A DNA stretch of 35,490 nucleotides, taken from NCBI GenBank assembly GCA_022866545.1, contig JALHUO010000052.1, positions 1 through 35,490 on the forward strand, read 5' to 3'. Numbering within the stretch: position 1 is the stretch's first letter; the number at the start of each line of letters is the position of its first letter. Shown here piece by piece: positions 23,509 through 30,162 of the stretch. A program made the translations under genes and the position numbers. The notes beneath the pieces are model-generated. The model ran no database searches, was not told the DNA's origin, and worked only from the letters and a program-made list of their open reading frames with translations. Origin of the DNA: Dehalococcoidia bacterium (GTDB lineage: Bacteria > Chloroflexota > Dehalococcoidia > GIF9 > AB-539-J10).

Positions 23509-24804
23509 ATGAGTAAACAAGGCGTCAAGCATATAACGGTACCGGGACTCAGGCTACATCTGAGAAGGGGTGATAACCAGAATATTCTCTGGATAAACAG
23601 CCAAAAGGTGTTGATACTTAATGCTACAGCAGCCGACTATGTCGAAGCATATATCGATGCCATGCGTTCAACCTCGCAATTTGACCAGGGGGCAGTTAAA
23701 TCCAAGATCGTAGAAGCAATAGAAGAGAAATACCCCACAGTCACTAAGGAGAGAATACTCAGCGATTTCGATACTTTGTATGCTCAAGTACTTGCCATAG
23801 CTGAGAACAAATGTCCGGTCTATGACCTGGGAATCGGGCAGCAAGTCATAGATATGAACAAACTAGCCGCACCGCCAAGAGTAGACCTGGCGCTCACTTA
23901 TAGATGCAACAATAAATGTTCGTACTGCTATACGGGTGGCTCGCGTAAGACCAGGGAATTAGACACGACGGATTGGACACAAATACTCGATAAGCTCTGG
24001 AAAGCCGGGGTGCCTCAAGTAGTATTTACCGGTGGAGAGCCTACATTAAGAGACGACCTGGTCGCGCTGGTGGGTCATGCTCAGGAGTTCGTGACTGGCC
24101 TGGTTACAAACGGACGTTTACTGCCGAAGCTATCTAAAAGCTTGAAGGACGCAAGCTTAGACTACGTGCAGGTTAGTATTGAATCCAATGACCAGTCCAT
24201 ACACGATGAGATGACCGGTGTGTCCGGCTCCTGGGCAGAGACTGTAAGTGGGATCCGGGCAGCAGTAAAAGAGGGTCTGAATGTCTATACCAATACGACT
24301 CTTACCAGGCGTAATGCGGACCATTTCGCCTCTACTATGGAATTCCTGGCCTCCCTGGGGGTCAAAGGGATAGCCTGTAACAGCCTGATATGCAGCGGCC
24401 TGGGGTGTAAGGCGATTGAAAAGGATGGGCTGAGCGAGGAAATGCTGAAGGGCGTCCTGAAAAATGCCTGTGCAAAAGCCAAAGAGCTGAAGATAGAGTT
24501 TAACTGGTACACCCCCACCTGCTACAAGAAGTTGAATCCCATAGATTTAGGCTTGGGAACAAAAAGCTGCTCGGCTGCTCAGTATAATCTGACCATCGAG
24601 CCGGACGGGACTGTTATTCCCTGTCAGTCGCTCTTCAACCACAAACTGGGGCATATCAAGAAGGATAGCTGGGAAAAGATCTGGGGCAATAAGTTCGCGA
24701 AGAAGATCAGAAATCACTACTTCATCAGCGATGAATGTAAGTCCTGTAACTTGCTGGAAACTTGCGGGGGTAGCTGTCCCCTGGCGACAGGAGAATTGAA
24801 ATGA
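23509..24804 (+). CDS. Radical SAM/SPASM peptide-maturase-like enzyme
   Basis: The 431-residue enzyme has three parts. Residues about 10-100 resemble a PqqD-like RRE domain (KVLILNATAADYVEAYIDAM), used in RiPP enzymes to bind substrate peptides. The radical SAM core starts at residue 125 with CNNKCSYC (CxxxCxxC, Cys133/137/140) and FTGGEPTL. The C-terminal SPASM domain binds auxiliary Fe-S clusters, ending CKSCNLLETCGGSC (CxxCx5CxxxC). This architecture is typical of enzymes that form thioether or other crosslinks in peptides (PqqE, sactipeptide and ranthipeptide maturases). GGGAGGAG precedes the ATG. The stop overlaps the next ATG (ATGA), so the downstream Cys-rich membrane protein is the obvious substrate candidate. 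An alternative role as a SPASM carbohydrate or protein dehydrogenase cannot be excluded. Confidence 0.92.
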   Translation: MSKQGVKHITVPGLRLHLRRGDNQNILWINSQKVLILNATAADYVEAYIDAMRSTSQFDQGAVKSKIVEAIEEKYPTVTKERILSDFDTLYAQVLAIAENKCPVYDLGIGQQVIDMNKLAAPPRVDLALTYRCNNKCSYCYTGGSRKTRELDTTDWTQILDKLWKAGVPQVVFTGGEPTLRDDLVALVGHAQEFVTGLVTNGRLLPKLSKSLKDASLDYVQVSIESNDQSIHDEMTGVSGSWAETVSGIRAAVKEGLNVYTNTTLTRRNADHFASTMEFLASLGVKGIACNSLICSGLGCKAIEKDGLSEEMLKGVLKNACAKAKELKIEFNWYTPTCYKKLNPIDLGLGTKSCSAAQYNLTIEPDGTVIPCQSLFNHKLGHIKKDSWEKIWGNKFAKKIRNHYFISDECKSCNLLETCGGSCPLATGELK

Positions 24805-26006
24805 GAAGAGTCCTATCGATAGCTGCTATGTTTCTTGTTACCTTGGCTTTGCTGCCTGTTCCAGTATACGCTGCTGATACCGGCACTTATGAAATACTGA
24901 ATTACACGGTTGAACTGACTCCGTTAAGTGACGGCAGCGTGAACATGACGTACTACCAGGAATGGCTGTGCACTGGCGGTCACATACCCTGGGTGACAGT
25001 CGGGACTGCGAACGGCAAATTTGACATCATGAGTTATGGAGGCAATGTTGAGTCTGCCACGGGGCAGAGCAGCGACGGTTGGTACGGGGTCTACCTGACG
25101 CTGGATGAAGACTACACTTCCGGGGAGACATTTACCGTATCTTTTTCAATAGTCCAGCGAAACCTCCTGGAAAGGCTGACCGATGAAGGAAAGTGGAGGA
25201 TAGAGTTTATCCCCGGATGGTATGACAATTGCGTTACTGATAACCTCACCATTACATTGAACTCGCCAGTGCCGGTCAGCTCATATAGCTTTGCGCCTCA
25301 ACCTGCCCAAGTGATAGGCAGTACCGTGACGTGGCAAACCAGCCTGGATAGAGGAGACAGGTTCAACGTTAGAATGGAATCTTATGACGGAGGTTTTCTC
25401 GAGCCTGCGGAACCTGGTGGTCCCGGCTTTAATTGGCTGTGGGTATTAATACCCGTTCTCTTAGTCGGTCTTTTGCTTGTTATGGTGGCTAGAAACAGGA
25501 GAAGAGAAAGAGCTTCTACTCCGGAAGAGTACATCTTTGACGACAAGGGCAATCTGGATGACCGGCTAAAAGAGGCAAAGGAGAAATGGGATAAAGAGAA
25601 TAAAGGTAGTGAGTTCTCTGACAAGGAACAGGCCAGATTTGACGAGTTTGTGGCTGAGAAAAAACTGGAGACTGACATTAACGGTAACTACTACTACAAT
25701 GGCAACTTCATCAACCCCTGGATATTGTACTGGGCTTTAAGAAGTCCTTCTTACGTTAGACCTATTGTCGATGTATTCACAGCGAGAGGTGCAGGGGGTA
25801 GAGGCGGTTCTTCCTGCGTCGTCCGTTCCTGTGCTTGCGTCGCTTGTGCGTGTGCCTGTGCCTGTGCGTGCGCAGGAGGTGGCGCCGCTGGCTGTGCAAG
25901 GAAACTGGACTATTACGATGGTATGGAACCCGGAGACGAGGGCCACACTACGGGGAATTCCTATACGGCCAGCGGGTCTGGAGAGGACAATACAAAGGCG
26001 AAATAA
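24801..26006 (+). CDS. Membrane protein with extracytoplasmic domain and alternating Cys-Ala tract (candidate radical SAM substrate)
   Basis: The 401-residue protein has a signal peptide (MRRVLSIAAMFLVTLALLPVPVYA), an exported beta-rich domain reminiscent of DUF2207 (about residues 26-205), one membrane helix (about 211-231) followed by RNRRRER, and a cytoplasmic part. That part has a charged helical stretch (LDDRLKEAKEKWDKENK) and then a Gly/Cys/Ala-rich tract, about residues 330-366, with SCACVACACACACACAGGG and nine cysteines (339, 344, 346, 349, 351, 353, 355, 357, 365). The Cys-Ala repeats use mixed codons (TGT/TGC with GCG/GCC/GCA/GCT), so the pattern appears selected at protein level. 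Translation is coupled to the radical SAM gene by ATGA overlap. I infer it is the modified substrate; direct metal binding is the alternative. Confidence 0.85.
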   Translation: MRRVLSIAAMFLVTLALLPVPVYAADTGTYEILNYTVELTPLSDGSVNMTYYQEWLCTGGHIPWVTVGTANGKFDIMSYGGNVESATGQSSDGWYGVYLTLDEDYTSGETFTVSFSIVQRNLLERLTDEGKWRIEFIPGWYDNCVTDNLTITLNSPVPVSSYSFAPQPAQVIGSTVTWQTSLDRGDRFNVRMESYDGGFLEPAEPGGPGFNWLWVLIPVLLVGLLLVMVARNRRRERASTPEEYIFDDKGNLDDRLKEAKEKWDKENKGSEFSDKEQARFDEFVAEKKLETDINGNYYYNGNFINPWILYWALRSPSYVRPIVDVFTARGAGGRGGSSCVVRSCACVACACACACACAGGGAAGCARKLDYYDGMEPGDEGHTTGNSYTASGSGEDNTKAK

Positions 26007-26008
26007 GC

Positions 26009-26220
26009 AGAGCCCATTTCGATTTCAACGTTGCTCATAAAGGAGGTAGTCTCTCCCCTTTAAGATAAGGGGGACAAGGGGGTTATGAACAACGGGATTC
26101 GTAACTCCCCATCGCCCCGTTGCCGCAGCCTCATTGGGCGAATCGTGATACATAACCGTGACACCTACTTCTGCCCCCGATGCCAGCCTTTGGGTTGCGA
26201 GCCCTGGACACCGAAGGTGG
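26009..26220 (+). pseudogene. mutM 3'-end repeat, copy C (degenerate, interrupted)
   Basis: The first part encodes AHFDFNVAHKGG (AHFDFKVAHKGG in MutM) and the second RIVIHNRDTYFCPRCQPL (RVAVQNRGTCFCPRCQPL in MutM), in different frames and separated by about 65 bp. The separating insert has CCCCTT-TAAGAT-AAGGGG and AACGGG...CCCGTT inverted repeats, resembling a small palindromic repeat. Sequence past the MutM-like end also matches the tails of copies A and B. It starts immediately after the stop of the Cys-rich membrane protein. It is a non-functional fragment rather than a second glycosylase. Confidence 0.7.
26061..26130. repeat. Short palindromic insert inside mutM-end copy C
   Basis: About 65-70 bp absent from the mutM sequence. 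It contains CCCCTTTAAGATAAGGGGG and further G-rich and inverted segments, typical in look of small dispersed intergenic repeats. The boundaries are approximate. Confidence 0.4.
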
Positions 26221-26286
26221 CAGCGGTACAGTGTCTGCAGAGAAAACGAAAAGGGGCACAGCAAGTAATACTGACCTCATCGTTCA

Positions 26287-26721
26287 CTAGGCTGCAAGAA
26301 CCTTCTGTGGGAAGTCGCTGTTACCGATTTTGTATGCCAATTTCCCGTCTGTTCCCGAGACTGCATACTTTTCCCGGGCGGAGCGTGAAATCCCAATCCA
26401 CTTCGTCCGGTCCATATTTCCCACCATTATAAGTTGGGCAACTTCTTGGTAGTCCAAACAACAAATGCCATCATCGTTACAAATCAGTACGACGAACACA
26501 GCTTCAGTATTGTTGTGAATCTCTGCAATTTCGCTCAAATGCTCGGGCAGGAAAGTAAAGTGCCAAGGGGAAAGACGCTTGGTACTATGCTTGAGGTAGA
26601 TGCAGGATTTCTTGTTCACCAAGTAGCAGTGGTTTCCTTTGTACAATTCTGTGCCGTGTGTCCGGTGGTCTTGGACAAGTCGGACTAAAGCGCTGCCGTG
26701 GAAGAAGCTATAGTCGTACAT
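26287..26721 (-). CDS. Unrecognised 144-aa protein coupled to the Z1 ATPase
   Basis: I do not recognise the family with certainty. The protein is soluble and lacks a signal peptide or membrane helix. Its layout (FHGSALVRLVQDHRTHG, then IYLKHSTKRLSPWHFTFLPEH, a hydrophobic strand AVFVVLICNDDGICCLDY, then WIGISRSAREKYAVSGTDGKL) looks like a compact alpha/beta domain, possibly nuclease-like, but no catalytic motif can be named. Its ATG overlaps the stop of the upstream Z1 gene by one base (TAATG), so the two are probably made in a fixed ratio and act together. Given the Z1 partner, a role in DNA restriction or another defence activity is inferred. Confidence 0.75.
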   Translation of the reverse strand: MYDYSFFHGSALVRLVQDHRTHGTELYKGNHCYLVNKKSCIYLKHSTKRLSPWHFTFLPEHLSEIAEIHNNTEAVFVVLICNDDGICCLDYQEVAQLIMVGNMDRTKWIGISRSAREKYAVSGTDGKLAYKIGNSDFPQKVLAA

Positions 26722-28652
26722 TAGCTCAATTTTCGCCTGAAATTCGTGAGAAACTGAACCTTGCCAACGTAGCTGTACACCATTCGGGCTTCGTCTCTGG
26801 TGTTGGCATGTATCATGAAATGATGCACGGCGTTTGGATATCTGTTGGTGTCCTGGCCGCCAAGGAGACCCTTAGGTCTATATAGAGTGTCATGGTAATC
26901 TGTGTCTTTTCCGACTCGGCGGATAGGGTGGAGGGCAATATTACCTGGATACGAGTTGATTTGTATGAAGCTGATGACGTAGGCAGGAAGGACTTTGTCT
27001 CCGCAAACGTCGTGTATCTTCTGCAGTCGGTCTATTTCGCTCAGCCGCCGGTCGCTTACGACTTTTTCTATGTCTTCATTGAGCGTGAACTTGGCAAAAT
27101 ACATTTCACCTGCGTCTGTTACGACCGAACTCCTGTCAATGCTCCCCGGTGCCACAGGTTGTATTCTCTGGTCTGATATCCAAACCGGGGCTTTGTTATC
27201 GGCTCTTATTGCCTCCAGCGATAATTGGTGATAGACGAAACATCTATGCCAGTCTAGGTAAAGCTGCTCCGGTATAAAGAGCTCAAAATACTTCAGGTAT
27301 CTGCCGCGATTTCCAAACATGCGAGCTCTTTGGATATACGTATCTTGCTGCATCTTGTGCTTGACATCGCGCGTAAAGAACATGCCGATTAGGTTGTTGA
27401 AAGTGATTCCTCTGGATATTATGTTGCCACCGATCACTACAGTGAACAACGCCGGGGGATTTGTCAGATTAAGGGAGACTCTTTCCCTTAGTTTGGTTTC
27501 GGCATTAAGTACTGCTGTCACCTTTCTACGAATATTCGACAGGACAAATATGACTATAGCGTCTGCCTTGTCTGAACCATATTTGTTTGACGCACTTGCA
27601 TGCATGTACCTAACGTACCTTTCGAAATGTTTGTTGGTGTCACTAGACAAAGCATCAATAACCTCGTTTACAGTTCGCTCGTCGGTTCTATGGTCTGCGG
27701 TCTTTCCACTGGTATGAACGAGGAAGGTGAAGTGTGCGTTTTGTTGGCCATTCAATTTCAGTTGGTCTCTTAAGGTAGTATCGAAGAGGTTAATGTATGC
27801 TGCGTTCACAAAGAAACTCAAGAGTGCTTCCCTTAGGTAAGTAGGATCATCTCCCGTAGGGGGGAGGCAATATATGGAATGTTCTTGGGGCTTGAAATCA
27901 ATCGGGAAGAATACTTCCTTACCTACGTAGTCTCCATGTGGAGCGAAGTGGACCCAGTCCTCTGTGATGTTGTCGAACGTATTGTTGAGGTCTAGACGGG
28001 CAGGCGTTGCAGTCACTCCAATATAAATGCCGTCGCCATTTAGCAACCTGTAAATTGCATTGTTGATAGCTGTTCTTTCGTTTCTGTTGACCTTTGCGTT
28101 CGGGGACGCAAAGTCGGCTTCATCGTCAATTACTATCTTGTTGGGTTTGCCTCTTAACTTCTCTATTAGTCGCTCGAGGTCTTTAATATTCTTCTTACAG
28201 AATATTATCCAGGTCTTGTCTCCGATATTCTCGTTCGGGATTCCGGATATTTCTACTGGCACTGGGTCAATACCTGAGTTAACAAACCTTTCTAAGTTCT
28301 GCTGCAGTAGCTGGAGGTTATCATTGAGAAGTATGACAACTATCTTGTGGCCTTTGTCTAGTAGTGCAGCTGTCAAAGAGATCATCATTTCAGTCTTGCC
28401 ACACTGTGGTTCTCCATAGACAATGAACGAGTTCTTGTTTGCGGTTATTCTTGTGAGGGCTTCCATAACGGTGTTTTCAACGTTGTCAGTCTGCAAGCCT
28501 TGTGACGTCATCCTCTCTTGTTGCCGAGGGTATCTTATGTTCTCGATATTCAAGTTTCTAAACTTGCTAATATCAATCATGTTCGTCGCTCCCGACATTC
28601 GCTTTTGGATATCTCCCATCGGTATGTGGCCCCCTGTTATTGATATAATCAT
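26721..28652 (-). CDS. Z1-domain helicase-like ATPase (putative restriction/defence protein)
   Basis: The 643-residue protein is a superfamily 2 helicase-like ATPase of the Z1 (PF10593-type) group, found in putative endonuclease and defence loci. Walker A is GEPQCGKT (residues 80-87), the DEAD-like Walker B is IVIDDEAD (173-180), and motif III is VTATPAR. The Z1 hallmark GGNIISRGITFNNLIGMFFTRD, followed by QQDTYIQRARMFGNRG (about 408-450), supplies the arginine-rich conserved block. Typical Z1 neighbours (HATPase, DNA methylase, AIPR, DUF4420) are absent; only the coupled 144-aa gene is present, so this is a minimal or undescribed arrangement. The start is uncertain (28652 or ATG 28619), since neither has a strong RBS. 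Confidence 0.88.
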   Translation of the reverse strand: MIISITGGHIPMGDIQKRMSGATNMIDISKFRNLNIENIRYPRQQERMTSQGLQTDNVENTVMEALTRITANKNSFIVYGEPQCGKTEMMISLTAALLDKGHKIVVILLNDNLQLLQQNLERFVNSGIDPVPVEISGIPNENIGDKTWIIFCKKNIKDLERLIEKLRGKPNKIVIDDEADFASPNAKVNRNERTAINNAIYRLLNGDGIYIGVTATPARLDLNNTFDNITEDWVHFAPHGDYVGKEVFFPIDFKPQEHSIYCLPPTGDDPTYLREALLSFFVNAAYINLFDTTLRDQLKLNGQQNAHFTFLVHTSGKTADHRTDERTVNEVIDALSSDTNKHFERYVRYMHASASNKYGSDKADAIVIFVLSNIRRKVTAVLNAETKLRERVSLNLTNPPALFTVVIGGNIISRGITFNNLIGMFFTRDVKHKMQQDTYIQRARMFGNRGRYLKYFELFIPEQLYLDWHRCFVYHQLSLEAIRADNKAPVWISDQRIQPVAPGSIDRSSVVTDAGEMYFAKFTLNEDIEKVVSDRRLSEIDRLQKIHDVCGDKVLPAYVISFIQINSYPGNIALHPIRRVGKDTDYHDTLYRPKGLLGGQDTNRYPNAVHHFMIHANTRDEARMVYSYVGKVQFLTNFRRKLS

Positions 28653-28723
28653 AACACGAAGGACTATTGATTGTGAGAAAAGCTGGGCTAGGACCAGTGA
28701 CCGAGGGTTGCGAGAAACAAAGG

Positions 28724-28843
28724 CTATCGGCTCTTCTTTTTCACTTGATACGGGATTAGTGTCCCGATTACCTTAGCATCCGGCTTTGATTGGTATTCTT
28801 CCTCGTGCGGGCCGGCTATTTCATAGCCATGTTGACGGAAGGC
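28724..28843 (-). pseudogene. C-terminal remnant of a GyrI-like/effector-binding domain protein
   Basis: A 39-codon frame bounded by stops encodes YEIAGPHEEEYQSKPDAK and TLIPYQVKKKSR, which resembles the C-terminal end of GyrI-like small-molecule-binding proteins (GPxxEEYxxxP, then a TxIxYxVKK strand). The rest of the gene is missing upstream, where the small membrane protein gene begins 14 bp away. It is a truncated relic between the Z1 gene and the membrane protein genes. Confidence 0.5.
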
Positions 28844-28856
28844 CTACCTCGAATTA

Positions 28857-29084
28857 CTATCTTCTGTTTCTAATAGCTTCCATTACCGAAAGAAGAACTC
28901 CGACGCCTATGAGAGAGTAACCTATCGCACGAGAATCACCGAAAATAATCCCCAGAACCACCAGGCACATACCGACTATAGCGAGGTTTGATGGTTGTTG
29001 ATATTGCCTTCCCCTGGCTATAAGCAAAAGCACCACAATAACAACCAGGGCAACGATTGAAATGGCTATCCACAAGGGTTCCAT
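28857..29084 (-). CDS. Small membrane protein (75 aa)
   Basis: The family is not recognised. The protein has an N-terminal helix (WIAISIVALVVIVVLLLIA), a basic loop (RGRQYQQP), a second helix (LAIVGMCLVVLGIIFG) and a third (GYSLIGVGVLLSVMEAI), ending RNRR. The ATG follows AAAAGGAGG at normal spacing and an extended -10 promoter lies upstream, so it is a real gene. It is the last of three small hydrophobic-protein genes in tandem on the minus strand. Confidence 0.72.
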   Translation of the reverse strand: MEPLWIAISIVALVVIVVLLLIARGRQYQQPSNLAIVGMCLVVLGIIFGDSRAIGYSLIGVGVLLSVMEAIRNRR

Positions 29085-29121
29085 AAATACCTCCTTTTAG
29101 AAGTACTGCCTACTTTCAAAG

Positions 29122-29130
29122 ATTATAGCA
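29122..29130 (-). promoter_or_regulatory. Extended -10 promoter of the 75-aa membrane protein gene
   Basis: TGCTATAAT on the minus strand about 40 nt before the start codon matches TGnTATAAT. No clear -35. The remaining bases between this site and the next gene (to 29310) hold nothing recognised. Confidence 0.55.
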
Positions 29131-29310
29131 CTGAGAGCAAAGAGAAGATAGGCTATTACCGGAGAAAAACATCGGGATGTATCTTAGTTCATAGTAGAAG
29201 AAGACGCACACAGGAAGCCTATCGGTAAAAGTCGCTACTTAGGAAAGCAATGATGCCTGCGATTCTTCCCTAACAGACGATGCAGTTACGTGGGATTGCC
29301 CCCCCGAAAC

Positions 29311-29562
29311 TTATTGCTGTTTCCTGCTCTCCAAGAAGGCTCGTATCATCGATACTTCCATACATACTATGACAAGGATCAACCCAAAGGATAAGACGAG
29401 CCATATTATGGGTGTGAAACCGCCAAGCCTCACATCTAAGGCTGCAGTGACGATGCCGACAACCAATAAGGCCAATGCCGGCCATTCGAGGAGATTATGA
29501 TATCGCGTAAACTTCTTGCTCTCTATCTCATAGATTTCTTCTTTAGACTTCTCATTTGCCAT
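29311..29562 (-). CDS. Small membrane protein (83 aa)
   Basis: The family is not recognised. A charged, probably cytoplasmic N-terminus (MANEKSKEEIYEIESKKFTRYHN) precedes two membrane helices (WPALALLVVGIVTAALDV and PIIWLVLSFGLILVIVCME), and the protein ends in RAFLESRKQQ. ATG 29562 is chosen over the track start at 29577 because AGGTGA sits seven bases upstream of it. A 17-bp palindrome lies about 45 nt upstream. Confidence 0.65.
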   Translation of the reverse strand: MANEKSKEEIYEIESKKFTRYHNLLEWPALALLVVGIVTAALDVRLGGFTPIIWLVLSFGLILVIVCMEVSMIRAFLESRKQQ

Positions 29563-29912
29563 AAGTTCACCTGCCAACGTTGGCTAAGTCGGAGAATACC
29601 CTAAATATATCGGATATGCCGATAATGGACACAAAGATCTCAAACTACTCCTGCTTTGCAGACACCAAGGCCCACTTTTCCCTGTGACTACCTCCTTTGG
29701 ACGCAGAGCGTTTCTACTGGGCAGATTCTATCACAGGGCTGTCAGCCACGATGCCACGGGCATTAGAAACGTAGTTCCCATAGAGCTAGCTTTGCCTGTG
29801 ACTGTGCAGATATCGGGAAGTGAGGGGACCCCTTCCGTTTCCTTACAACGGTGCGTGCAGAGATCTGATACTATGATGCTTGCTTATTCCAGAGAACGAT
29901 TGCTGGATTCTT
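29563..29912. other. 350-bp gene-free stretch
   Basis: Apart from the palindrome at 29608-29624 and the upstream signals of the 83-aa gene, I see no supported gene. A minus-strand AAAGGAGG near 29693-29700 has no usable start codon after it, and the 105-codon plus-strand ORF in the track lacks a credible RBS or protein-like composition. It may be decayed sequence. Confidence 0.4.
29608..29624. promoter_or_regulatory. 17-bp palindrome upstream of the 83-aa membrane protein gene
   Basis: TATCGG-ATATG-CCGATA is a perfect 6-bp inverted repeat with 5-bp spacer. It overlaps a weak promoter candidate (TTGTGT...TATATT, spacing 19), an arrangement expected of a repressor operator. Confidence 0.35.
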
Positions 29913-30068
29913 CTACTTCTGAAGCACGGCAGCCGATAACACCAGCAATGCAACACCCAGCAGCACGATGGTTGTCTGTGCAGACACTGTGTTCAGAATA
30001 GCCAGCAGTATAGACACAATACTCAGCACAACAGCTACGGCAATACATATTCCCTTGCCCCTGTTCAT
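29913..30068 (-). CDS. Tiny two-helix membrane protein (51 aa), absent from the ORF track
   Basis: The ATG at 30068 begins MNRGKGICIAVAVVLSIVS and runs 51 codons to a TAG at 29913. The product has two hydrophobic helices (ICIAVAVVLSIVSILLAIL and TTIVLLGVALLVLSAAV) separated by NTVSAQ, and a lysine at the end. AGAAGGGAG lies upstream at workable spacing. Short length keeps it out of the track, but hydrophobic periodicity, an RBS and its position beside two other small membrane protein genes support a real gene. Function unknown. Confidence 0.6.
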   Translation of the reverse strand: MNRGKGICIAVAVVLSIVSILLAILNTVSAQTTIVLLGVALLVLSAAVLQK

Positions 30069-30162
30069 AGCAAGTTCTCCCTTCTAGTAGTCATAGGTCA
30101 TTTACTCCAATATCCTGTTCGATCCCGGTGCACTCGACCTGTTTGCGGATATTGCCGAAGGC

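Noticed and set aside
25840-25875. TGTGCC/TGTGCG microsatellite
   Set aside because: It lies in a coding frame with mixed synonymous codons and conserved Gly-rich flanks, so it was treated as a protein feature rather than a simple DNA repeat.
26434-27717. Several plus-strand ORFs of 78-132 codons across the Z1 module
   Set aside because: All are antisense to the Z1 and 144-aa genes and lack RBS or recognisable domains.
29684-30001. 105-codon plus-strand ORF
   Set aside because: No RBS and no protein-like pattern, and its end is antisense to the better-supported 51-codon membrane protein gene.
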